DNA from: Streptomyces halstedii
GTDB lineage: Bacteria > Actinomycetota > Actinomycetes > Streptomycetales > Streptomycetaceae
DNA: 64,000 nucleotides
Assembly (NCBI GenBank): GCA_000720535.1
Contig: JOAZ01000017.1
Location: 248,001-312,000, forward strand
Reading direction: 5' to 3'
Below are positions 27,667 to 35,648 of the stretch, in pieces (positions within the stretch are counted from its first letter, which is position 1; each line of letters starts with the position of its first letter). A program made the translations under genes and the position numbers. The notes below the pieces were generated by a model that ran no database searches, was not told the origin of the DNA, and worked only from the letters and a program-made list of their open reading frames with translations.

Positions 27667-27903
27667 GTCCGTGGTGTCGGTACAACACAGTCGTACGTGG
27701 AAGAGGGAGTCCGTCGCATGGGTTCGACCATCTGCCCGCGCCGCTCGAACACCGCTGACCTGGAGTGGACGGTGCTGCGTGCGGCGAGGACGACGTCCCA
27801 GGGCGCCGCGGCCGGAGCTGATCGACAGCCCGCGCGGAAGCAAGGTCGACTATTCTCCGATGCGAGCGGGTCCGGTTCGGGCTCCGCCACTTCGTTGGAG
27901 GAG

Positions 27904-28560
27904 GTGGGTCCGGTCACAGGGACCGACACAGGGACCGACGACGGCCGCGCCAGGGAGACGACCGCCGAGCGCAACGCGCGCTTCGAGCGGGACGCCCTCG
28001 GGTATCTCGACCAGATGTACTCGGCGGCGCTGCGCATGACGCGCAACCCCGCCGACGCCGAGGACCTGGTCCAGGAGACCTATGCCAAGGCGTACGGCTC
28101 CTTCCACCAGTTCCGTGAGGGCACGAACCTCAAGGCGTGGATGTACCGCATCCTCACCAACACCTTCATCAACTCGTACCGGAAGAAGCAGCGCGAGCCC
28201 CAGCGGAGCGCCGCCGAGGAGATCGAGGACTGGCAGCTGGCGCGCGCCGAGTCGCACATGTCGACCGGACTGCGCTCGGCCGAGTCCCAGGCTCTCGACC
28301 ACCTGCCCGACTCCGACGTGAAGTCCGCCCTTCAGGCGATCCCCGAAGAGTTCCGCATCGCCGTGTATCTCGCCGATGTCGAGGGCTTTGCCTACAAGGA
28401 GATCGCGGACATCATGGGGACACCCATCGGTACGGTGATGTCCCGGCTGCACCGGGGCCGCCGCCAGCTGCGCGGCATGCTGGAGGACTACGCGCGTGAG
28501 CGCGGGCTCGTCCCGGCCGGTGCCGGTGAGTCGGACGACAGGAAAGGCTCGGCCTCATGA
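27904..28560 (+). CDS. sigR: Thiol-oxidative-stress sigma factor SigR
   Basis: A 218-residue group-4 (ECF) sigma factor for the disulfide-stress regulon. Region 2 contains [20 protein letters not shown] and the [18 protein letters not shown] segment; region 4 contains [25 protein letters not shown]. RsrA holds it inactive in the reduced cytoplasm. GTG 27904 (MGPVTGTD) gives the standard form. An in-frame ATG at 27718 behind GAGGGAG would add 62 residues and matches the unstable long isoform (SigR') made from the autoregulated promoter. Its stop overlaps the start of rsrA by 4 bases (ATGA). Confidence 0.95.
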   Translation: MGPVTGTDTGTDDGRARETTAERNARFERDALGYLDQMYSAALRMTRNPADAEDLVQETYAKAYGSFHQFREGTNLKAWMYRILTNTFINSYRKKQREPQRSAAEEIEDWQLARAESHMSTGLRSAESQALDHLPDSDVKSALQAIPEEFRIAVYLADVEGFAYKEIADIMGTPIGTVMSRLHRGRRQLRGMLEDYARERGLVPAGAGESDDRKGSAS

Positions 28561-28877
28561 GCTGCGGAGAGCCGCACGAGACGGATTGCTCAGAGGTCCT
28601 CGACCATCTCTACGAGTTTCTCGATCATGAGATGCCCGAGGGCGACTGCACCAAGTTCGAGGTGCATTTCGAGGAATGCTCCCCGTGCCTGGAGAAGTAC
28701 GGCCTGGAGCAGGCGGTCAAGAAGCTCGTGAAGCGCTGCTGCGGGCAGGACGACGTCCCCGCCGACCTGCGCTCCAAGGTGATGGGCCGGATCGAGCTGA
28801 TCCGCGCCGGAGAGACCGTCCCCGAACAGGACGTGGCCCTCGGCGACGCCCAACGGCCGGCCGCCACCGCCGAGTGA
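28557..28877 (+). CDS. rsrA: Redox-sensing zinc anti-sigma factor RsrA
   Basis: A 106-residue ZAS-family anti-sigma factor that binds SigR when reduced and releases it when oxidised. All seven cysteines of the characterised protein are in place: 3, 11, 31, 41, 44, 61 and 62. The zinc site is Cys11, His37, Cys41 and Cys44 in HFEECSPC; Cys11 and Cys44 form the trigger disulfide in S. coelicolor. Coupled to sigR by an ATGA overlap, which keeps the two in ratio. Confidence 0.95.
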   Translation: MSCGEPHETDCSEVLDHLYEFLDHEMPEGDCTKFEVHFEECSPCLEKYGLEQAVKKLVKRCCGQDDVPADLRSKVMGRIELIRAGETVPEQDVALGDAQRPAATAE

Positions 28878-29079
28878 CACCGCTTCCCGGCTGACAGCCC
28901 CGTGCCACCGGGCCCCGGTGGCACCCCCCCCGGGTGACACGCTCCCCGGGGCCGAGGTCTCCCGAGGCCGGACGGTATCCCGCCATGTCACCCGAAGGTG
29001 CTAATCAGGTCCGTTGAGGCCCTTGGTGTGACCCAACTCGCTAGCCTGGCGCATTCATTGACCAGGCTGGGGGCAAGCG

Positions 29080-30468
29080 GTGCGGGTGCGGAGCACACCG
29101 GGGGCGGCGCGGCTCTGCATCCTGGGCGCGTCGGTCGGTGCCGCCCTCTGCGCGCTCCCCGCCCTCCTCCCCGGGGCCGGCACGCCCTGGGGCACCCTCG
29201 CCCTCCTCGCCGCGCTCTACCTGGTCCGCGAGGTCCCCGCCCGCCGGTCCTTCTTCGGCGACCCCGCCCCGGTGACCGCCGGGGCCTTCTTCCCCCTGCT
29301 GCTCGCGGCGGCCTTCCTGCTGCCCCCGGCCGCCGCCGTCCTGGTCTCCCTGCCCGGATCGCTGGCGGGCCGGATCGAACAGCCCCCCGTCGCGGACCGC
29401 CGTGTCTGGCGCGCCGCGCAGCTCGCGCTCACCGTGGGGGCGGCCTCGTGGGCGTACGCGCTCCTGGGCGGTCCCGCCAGTCTCGGCGGCTCCGGGAGCG
29501 GGGCCGTGCTGCCGTACGCCCTGCTGCCCGCCTGCGCCACCGCCCTCGTCTTCAGCGCGGTCCTGGCGGCTCTCGACGGCGCGATCCTGGCCACCGCCGA
29601 ACGCGTCCCGCCGCGCCACGCCTGGCGGGGACTGCACGCCTCGGTGGGACCGCACCTGGTGCACGCGCTGGCCGGGCTGATGATGGCCGTGCTGTGGCGC
29701 AGCCCGTACGGACCGGTCTCGGCGCTGGTCGTGCTCCTGCCCATGTACATCTCCTGCTGGGTGTTCGCCCAGTACCACCGCCAGCACGCCGCCCACCGCG
29801 CCACCATCCGGGCGCTCGTCCAGGCCGTCGACATCAAGGACGGCTACACCCGGGGGCACAGCGAGCGGGTCGGCCGGGCCTCCGAGCTGATCGCCCGGGA
29901 GCTCGGCATGGAGGAACACCGGATGGAGGCCCTCCGCTTCGCCGGCGTCCTGCACGACGTCGGCAAGCTCGGCGTCCCCACCCGGGTCCTGCGCAAGGAG
30001 GGGCCCCTCACCCCCGAGGAACGCCGGGTCATCGAGCTGCACCCGGAGTACGGCCACGAGATCGTCCGGGGCATCGGCTTCCTGGACGAGGCGCGCGCCG
30101 CGATCCTGCACCACCACGAGCGGCTGGACGGCAGCGGATACCCCTACGGCCTGAGCGGGGAGGCCATTCCGGAGTTCGCCCGGGTCGTCGCCGTGGCGGA
30201 CGCCTTCGACGCGATGACCTCGACCCGCTCCTACCGGCCCGGCCGGCCCGTCCCCGCCGCCGTGGCCGAACTCGAACGCTGCGCCGGAAGCCAGTTCGAC
30301 CCGCGGATGGTAGGGGCGCTGGTACGGGCCCTGGACCGGCACGGCTGGTCCACCACCACCGCGATCACCTCGGACGAGGAGGCGGACTCCCGGACACCGC
30401 GCCAGCGCGCCGCCCCGTCACGGGCCCCCGCGGCCGGACCCACCGGCCGGCCGGGGCGTCCGCGGTGA
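29080..30468 (+). CDS. Membrane-bound HD-GYP phosphodiesterase
   Basis: A 462-residue membrane protein with about six N-terminal helices (residues 10-230) and a cytoplasmic HD-GYP domain. The metal-binding and catalytic marks are intact: HDVGK at 292, HPEYGHEI, HHHERLDGSGYP with the GYP triplet around residue 354. HD-GYP enzymes hydrolyse cyclic di-GMP or related dinucleotides, so this is a likely c-di-GMP or related second-messenger phosphodiesterase. The tail is Arg/Pro-rich. The GTG start follows GCAAGCGG only weakly. Its stop overlaps the next gene by 4 bases. Confidence 0.85.
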   Translation: MRVRSTPGAARLCILGASVGAALCALPALLPGAGTPWGTLALLAALYLVREVPARRSFFGDPAPVTAGAFFPLLLAAAFLLPPAAAVLVSLPGSLAGRIEQPPVADRRVWRAAQLALTVGAASWAYALLGGPASLGGSGSGAVLPYALLPACATALVFSAVLAALDGAILATAERVPPRHAWRGLHASVGPHLVHALAGLMMAVLWRSPYGPVSALVVLLPMYISCWVFAQYHRQHAAHRATIRALVQAVDIKDGYTRGHSERVGRASELIARELGMEEHRMEALRFAGVLHDVGKLGVPTRVLRKEGPLTPEERRVIELHPEYGHEIVRGIGFLDEARAAILHHHERLDGSGYPYGLSGEAIPEFARVVAVADAFDAMTSTRSYRPGRPVPAAVAELERCAGSQFDPRMVGALVRALDRHGWSTTTAITSDEEADSRTPRQRAAPSRAPAAGPTGRPGRPR

Positions 30469-31721
30469 CGCCCGGGTACCGCGGACGCCCGCCCCCGTCG
30501 GCCCTCACGGTCCGGGCCGGAGCGCTGGGGCTCGCGGTCGCCGCCCTGGGGCACACGTTCTGGCTCGGCGTCGTCGAGCCCGGCCACGCCCTCGCCTTCG
30601 GGCTCCTGATCGCGGTCGGCGAACTGGCCCGCTGGGGCGCCCTGCCCGGCGAACGCGAGCCCGCGCCCCTCGGGGCCGCCGGAGCGCTGGCGTACGCCCT
30701 GCTCGGGAGCAGCCGGGGGGTGCCCACCACCCACGGCGTCCTCCAGGTGGTCACCGTGGTGGTGGCGGCGCACCTGCTCGCCGCGGTGCCGCAGGCGGCG
30801 CGCGGCAGCGGTCCCGGGCCGGACCGGGTGGCCCGCCGCGTCCTGGCCGTGGGGTTCGCCGCGGTGTGCTTCCAGCCGCTCTCGAACTCGGGGCGGGCGG
30901 TGCGCTGGTTCGGCGAGGGGCCCCCGTTCGTCGTCTTCCTCCTGGTCCTGCTGGTCCTCATCGCCCTGTGCGACGCGGTCCTCGCCGTGCTGACGGCCGG
31001 GAACCCGCGTCCCTTCGGGCCGCTGCTGCGCGACGAGCTCAGGGCGCTCAGCGGCATCGCGTCGGCGGTCTGCGCGACCGGCGCGGTCATGGCCCTCGGG
31101 GTGGCCGTCGCGGGCCTGTGGGCGCTGCCCGTCCTGTGCGTACCGCTGCTGCTGACCCAGATCTCCTTCCGCCGGTACGCCGCCGTCCGCACGACCTACC
31201 GGCAGACCATCGCGTCGCTGGCCAGGGCGACGGAGATCGCCGGGTACACCCGGCACGGGCACGCCCGCAGGGTGGCCGGGCTCGCGGACGCGGTCGGCCG
31301 GGAGCTGGGCCTGTCCGGTCCCGAGCTGACCGTCCTGGAGTACGCGGCGCTGATGCACGACATCGGCCAGCTCTCGCTGGTGGACGCGGTGCCGGGCGGC
31401 GCGACGGTCGCGCTGCCGCCCGCCGAGCAGCGCAGGATCGCCCTGCTCGGCGGCGCCGTGGTCCGCCGGACCGGGGTGGACACCGAGGTGGCGGTGGTGG
31501 TCGAGCAGCAGGCCGATCCGTACCGGGAGCAGCCCACCGCCGCGCGGATCATCCGCACGGTCAACGCGTACGACGACCTGTGCGGGGAAGGCGTGGGCGG
31601 GGCCCTCAGGGCGCTGGAGCAGCTCAGGCTCGGCACCGGCCGCGACTACCAGCCCCAGGTGGTGGAGGCGCTGGCGAGAGTCCTGGCGCGAGGCGGTCTG
31701 ACCCCGGTCCCCAGCGGGTAA
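30465..31721 (+). CDS. Membrane HD-domain protein lacking the GYP triplet
   Basis: A 418-residue paralogue of the preceding gene, coupled to it by a GTGA overlap. N-terminal helices span about residues 15-250. The HD core keeps HDIGQL but the downstream HHHER.DG.GYP segment is replaced by VEQQADPYREQ, so c-di-GMP hydrolysis is unlikely. It may act as a regulatory partner or receptor for the intact enzyme; that is inference. No other named domain. Confidence 0.82.
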   Translation: MTPGYRGRPPPSALTVRAGALGLAVAALGHTFWLGVVEPGHALAFGLLIAVGELARWGALPGEREPAPLGAAGALAYALLGSSRGVPTTHGVLQVVTVVVAAHLLAAVPQAARGSGPGPDRVARRVLAVGFAAVCFQPLSNSGRAVRWFGEGPPFVVFLLVLLVLIALCDAVLAVLTAGNPRPFGPLLRDELRALSGIASAVCATGAVMALGVAVAGLWALPVLCVPLLLTQISFRRYAAVRTTYRQTIASLARATEIAGYTRHGHARRVAGLADAVGRELGLSGPELTVLEYAALMHDIGQLSLVDAVPGGATVALPPAEQRRIALLGGAVVRRTGVDTEVAVVVEQQADPYREQPTAARIIRTVNAYDDLCGEGVGGALRALEQLRLGTGRDYQPQVVEALARVLARGGLTPVPSG

Positions 31722-31812
31722 CCCACGGGTAATGAGCGGGCGTCCGGCCGGGCATGGTTGGATGCGAAGAGAGCGAGAATACGAGGGTGTCCAGTCGGGA
31801 CAGGCGGGAATC

Positions 31813-32805
31813 GTGAGGATCTTCGGGAAGGTACGGCATCGGCCGTCCGCCTCTTGGCGGCAGGCCACGGACCGCGCGTTCACGCTGATCGGCGACGGCC
31901 GGTACGAGGACGCGGGCGCGCTGCTGACACGCGCGGCGGATCTGGAACCCTGGCTCTCGGAGTCCTGGTTCAATCTGGCGCTGCTGCACAAGTTCCGGCA
32001 CGACTGGGAGCAGGCCAGAGCCGCCGGACTGCGCGCCGTCGCCCTGCTGGACCGGGAGTCCGGCGCCCCGGACTGGTGGAACGTGGGGATCGCGGCGACC
32101 GCCCTCCAGGACTGGCCGCTGGCCCGCCGGGCCTGGCAGGCGTACGGCCTGAAGGTGCCCGGCAGCGGGCAGTACGACGCGGCGTCCACCGGCGAACCGA
32201 CCGGTATGGAGCTGGGCAGCGCCGCCGTGCGGCTCTCACCCGAGGGCGAGGCCGAGGTGGTCTGGGGCCGCAGGCTGGATCCGGCCCGGATGGAGGTGCT
32301 GTCGATCCCGCTGCCGTCCTCGGGGCGGCGCTGGGGTGAGGTCGTCCTGCACGACGGCGTCCCGAACGGCGAGCGGATCACGGCGGCCGGCCCCTCCTAC
32401 CCGGTCTTCGACGAGATCGAGCTGTGGGCGCCCTCGCCCGTGCCCACCTGGGTGGTGCTCCTGGAGGCGGCCACCGAGTCCGACCGGGACGCGCTGGAGC
32501 AGCTGGCCTCCGACGCCGGGTTCGCCGCCGAGGACTGGTCGTCCTCCGTGCGGCTGCTCTGCCGGGCCTGTTCGGAGAGCCGGATGGAGAGCGACGAGGG
32601 GGAGGGCGAGCACGTCGATCCGCACGACCACAGCGAGCCGGGCCACCCGGGCCCGCTCGGCCACCGTACCGCCGGTGAGCTGTGGGCCCCGGAGCGTGAG
32701 TGCGGCATAGCCGCGCCCGCAGCCCTGGTGCGCGGGCTGCTGGACGGCTGGGTCGCCGACAGTCCGGACAGCCGCGAGTGGCGGGATCTGGAAGAAGTCT
32801 GCTGA
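31813..32805 (+). CDS. TPR-containing hypothetical protein
   Basis: A 330-residue actinobacterial protein with TPR-like helices in residues about 15-120 (FTLIGDGRYEDAGALLTRAADLEP, WFNLALLHKF, WWNVGIAATALQDWPLARRAW). A beta-rich second half follows with RRWGEVVLHDGVPNG and a His/Asp-rich stretch (DPHDHSEPGHP) that could bind metal. No enzyme motif. GTG 31813 matches the family start (RIFGKVRHRPSASW); the ribosome site is weak. It precedes def by 76 bases. Confidence 0.78.
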   Translation: MRIFGKVRHRPSASWRQATDRAFTLIGDGRYEDAGALLTRAADLEPWLSESWFNLALLHKFRHDWEQARAAGLRAVALLDRESGAPDWWNVGIAATALQDWPLARRAWQAYGLKVPGSGQYDAASTGEPTGMELGSAAVRLSPEGEAEVVWGRRLDPARMEVLSIPLPSSGRRWGEVVLHDGVPNGERITAAGPSYPVFDEIELWAPSPVPTWVVLLEAATESDRDALEQLASDAGFAAEDWSSSVRLLCRACSESRMESDEGEGEHVDPHDHSEPGHPGPLGHRTAGELWAPERECGIAAPAALVRGLLDGWVADSPDSREWRDLEEVC

Positions 32806-32881
32806 GTGGTGCCCGTAGGCTGTACGGGCACCGATCGCGGTGCGGTTCCCACGGGTATTCGCAGGAAGGCGTACGGCGGAC

Positions 32882-33520
32882 ATGTCGCAGCAGGAGACGG
32901 ACGAGCAGGTCGGCGTGGACGACGAGGGTTTCCTCGTGGACACCGAGGACTGCGAGGCGCGCGAGACGGCACACCGCGAACGCGGAACCTCCCGGCCGAT
33001 CACGGTGGTGGGCAATCCGGTGCTGCACAAGGAGTGCGCGACCGTCACGGAGTTCGACGACGAGCTGGGCCGGCTGATCGACGACATGTTCGCCAGCCAG
33101 CGCACGGCGGAGGGCGTGGGCCTGGCCGCGAACCAGATCGGTGTGGACCTGAAGGTCTTCGTCTACGACTGCCTGGACGACGAGGGGACCCGGCACGTCG
33201 GGGCGATCTGCAACCCGGTGCTGGAGGAGCTCGCGCCCGAGCGCCGCAACCTCGACGACTCCAACGAGGGCTGCCTCTCCGTCCCGACGGCGTACGCGGA
33301 ACTGCCCCGGCCCGACTACGCGGTGGTGCGTGGCCAGGACGCGCGGGGCAACGCCGTGCGGGTGCGGGGCACCGGATACTTCGCGCGCTGCCTCCAGCAC
33401 GAGACCGACCACCTGTACGGCTACCTGTACATCGACCGGCTCTCCAAGCGGGACCGCAAGGACGCGCTGAAGCAGATGGCGGAGGGCACGCCGCGCTACG
33501 AGGTCGTCCCGAACGACTGA
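32882..33520 (+). CDS. def: Peptide deformylase
   Basis: A 212-residue peptide deformylase that removes the N-formyl group from nascent proteins. The three catalytic motifs are intact: [10 protein letters not shown] (about 77), EGCLSVP (about 129) and QHETDHLYG (about 173) with the HExxH metal site. A 40-residue acidic N-terminal extension precedes the catalytic domain. AGGAAGG lies 11 bases before ATG 32882. A second def gene is expected elsewhere in the genome, but this cannot be seen here. Confidence 0.95.
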   Translation: MSQQETDEQVGVDDEGFLVDTEDCEARETAHRERGTSRPITVVGNPVLHKECATVTEFDDELGRLIDDMFASQRTAEGVGLAANQIGVDLKVFVYDCLDDEGTRHVGAICNPVLEELAPERRNLDDSNEGCLSVPTAYAELPRPDYAVVRGQDARGNAVRVRGTGYFARCLQHETDHLYGYLYIDRLSKRDRKDALKQMAEGTPRYEVVPND

Positions 33521-33693
33521 GGCCGCCGCGCCCGCCCGCCGTACGGGGCCCCCGCCGGTACCCCCGGCGCGGGTCCCGTACGCCGTGGCACGCCCTCCGG
33601 TACGCCAACCAGTGTTTCCCCGGGCGTAGTTGACGCGGGTAGACATCTTCCGACAGGCTCACTCCCACACCTCACCGTGGTAGGGAGACCCCC

Positions 33694-34431
33694 ATGCTCA
33701 GACGTACCGCACACGCCTTGCTCGGTCTTGTCATGGTCATGGCTTTCGCTGCGGGTGGAGCCCTGGTGACCGCGGGCACCGCCCAGGCGGACGGCTGCTA
33801 CACCTGGACCCGCACCCTCTCGTCGGGCGCCACCGGCAACGACGTCACCCAGCTCCAGATCCGCGTCGCGGGCTACCCGGGCTACAACTCGGTCCTGGCC
33901 GTCGACGGTTCGTACGGACCGGCCACCACGGCCGCCGTGAAGCGCTTCCAGGCCGCCTACGGCCTCGCCGCCGACGGCGTCGCGGGCCCGGCCACCCAGG
34001 CCAAGCTCTACGCGCTCCAGGACAACGACTGCACCCCGATCCACTTCACGTATCCCGAACTCAACACGTGCAACAGCACCTGGGCGGGCGGCAAGGTCGC
34101 GGCCGGCACCGCCAAGGCCAACGCGCTCAGCTCCATGTGGAAGCTGGAGGCGCTGCGGCACGCGCTCGGTGACCAGCCCCTCCGGGTCACCAGCGGCTTC
34201 CGGTCCGCCTCCTGCAACTCGGCGGTCGGCGGAGCCTCCGACAGCCGCCACATGTACGGCGACGCCGTGGACCTCGGCGCCGGACCGCACTCCCTGTGCA
34301 CCATCGCCAAGCAGGCCCGCAACCACGGCTTCAACGGCATCCTCGGCCCGGGGTACCCCGGCCACAGCGACCACATCCACGTGAACCAGGGACCGAGCCA
34401 CTACTGGTCGGCCTCCGGCTGCGGCATCTGA
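33694..34431 (+). CDS. Secreted peptidoglycan-binding M15-type peptidase
   Basis: A 245-residue exported protein. A Sec signal peptide (RR then a hydrophobic stretch ending in AQA, cut near residue 32) leads into a PG_binding_1 domain (about 40-110, GYNSVLAVDGSYGPATTAAVKRFQ) and a C-terminal M15/VanY-like catalytic domain. The latter holds SRHMYGDAVDLG and SDHIHV, the His/Asp/His zinc ligands of the Streptomyces D-Ala-D-Ala carboxypeptidase group. Eight cysteines outside the signal suggest disulfides. It is expected to trim wall peptides outside the cell. Confidence 0.88.
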   Translation: MLRRTAHALLGLVMVMAFAAGGALVTAGTAQADGCYTWTRTLSSGATGNDVTQLQIRVAGYPGYNSVLAVDGSYGPATTAAVKRFQAAYGLAADGVAGPATQAKLYALQDNDCTPIHFTYPELNTCNSTWAGGKVAAGTAKANALSSMWKLEALRHALGDQPLRVTSGFRSASCNSAVGGASDSRHMYGDAVDLGAGPHSLCTIAKQARNHGFNGILGPGYPGHSDHIHVNQGPSHYWSASGCGI

Positions 34432-34478
34432 GACCGCGCACCGGCTCAGGCCGCCTCCGGTACCGCCGACGCTCGTCA

Positions 34479-34520
34479 CGCGGACGCCGCGCGACCGGTC
34501 ACGGTCACGCGGCGTCCGCG
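34479..34520 (+). terminator. Terminator after the M15 peptidase gene
   Basis: 13-bp CGCGGACGCCGCG/CGCGGCGTCCGCG stem. It sits between this gene and the convergent nrdB and may serve both. Confidence 0.8.
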
Positions 34521-34565
34521 GGTGAGGTCCTCGGCCAAGGCCCGGAGGGTCTGGAACCAGAGGGC

Positions 34566-35648
34566 CTAGAAGTCGTCGTCGAAGCCCACGGAACCCTCCA
34601 CGGCGACCTGGTACGCGGACGGCCGGCGCTCGAAGAAGTTCGTGAGCTCCTGGACGCCCTGCAACTCCATGAACGCGAACGGGTTCTCGGAGCCGTAGAC
34701 GGCCGGGAAGCCGAGCCGGGTGAGCCGCTGGTCGGCGACGCACTCCAGGTACTGGCGCATCGACTCGGTGTTCATCCCGGGCAGGCCCTCGCCGCACAGG
34801 TCGCGGCCGAACTGCAACTCCGCCTCGACGGCCTCCCGCAGCATGTCGGTGACCTGCTGCTGGAGGGCGTCGTCGAAGAGCTCGGGCTCCTCCTTGCGGA
34901 CGGTGTCCACGACCTCGAACGCGAAGTTCATGTGCATCGTCTCGTCACGGAACACCCAGTTGGTGCCGGTGGCGAGACCGTGCAGCAGGCCGCGCGAGCG
35001 GAACCAGTAGACGTAGGCGAAGGCGCCGTAGAAGAACAGCCCCTCGATGCACGCCGCGAAACAGATCAGGTTCAGCAGGAAGCGGCGCCGGTCGGCCTTG
35101 GTCTCCAGCCGGTCGATCTCCTCGACCGAGTCCATCCACTTGAAGCAGAACTGCGCCTTCTCGCGGATCGACGGGATCTCCTCGACCGCGTCGAAGGCCG
35201 CCGCGCGGTCCTCCGGGTCGGGCAGGTAGGTGTCGAGCAGCGTCAGATAGAACTGGACGTGCACGGCCTCCTCGAACAGCTGACGCGACAGGTACAGCCG
35301 CGCCTCCGGGGAGTTGATGTGCTTGTAGAGCGTCAGCACGAGGTTGTTGGAGACGATCGAGTCACCCGTGGCGAAGAACGCGACGAGCCGGCCGATCATG
35401 TGCTGCTCGCCCGGGGAGAGCTTGGCCAGGTCGGCGACGTCGGAGTGGAGATCGACCTCCTCCACCGTCCAGGTGTTCTTGATCGCGTCCCGGTAGCGCT
35501 CGTAGAAGTCCGGGTAGCGCATGGGGCGCAGGGTCAGCTCGAAGCCCGGGTCGAGCAGGTTCTTCACGGCCTTCCCGGCGGTCGTGCCGGTGGTCGTGCC
35601 GGTGGTCGTTCCGTCGGTCGTGCCGGTGGTCGTTTCGGTGGAGCTCAT
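34566..35648 (-). CDS. nrdB: Class Ia ribonucleotide reductase small subunit
   Basis: A 360-residue R2 (NrdB) that houses the diiron-tyrosyl radical cofactor and feeds a radical to NrdA. The iron-binding glutamates and histidines are seen in LFEEAVHVQFY, FRDETMHMNFA and EAELQF; the C-terminal acidic tail (VGFDDDF) is the binding peptide for NrdA. Residues 1-25 are an unusual Thr/Gly-only stretch built from GTTT repeats and not seen in most R2 proteins. The ATG overlaps the nrdA stop by one base (TAATG), so translation is coupled. Confidence 0.93.
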   Translation of the reverse strand: MSSTETTTGTTDGTTTGTTTGTTAGKAVKNLLDPGFELTLRPMRYPDFYERYRDAIKNTWTVEEVDLHSDVADLAKLSPGEQHMIGRLVAFFATGDSIVSNNLVLTLYKHINSPEARLYLSRQLFEEAVHVQFYLTLLDTYLPDPEDRAAAFDAVEEIPSIREKAQFCFKWMDSVEEIDRLETKADRRRFLLNLICFAACIEGLFFYGAFAYVYWFRSRGLLHGLATGTNWVFRDETMHMNFAFEVVDTVRKEEPELFDDALQQQVTDMLREAVEAELQFGRDLCGEGLPGMNTESMRQYLECVADQRLTRLGFPAVYGSENPFAFMELQGVQELTNFFERRPSAYQVAVEGSVGFDDDF

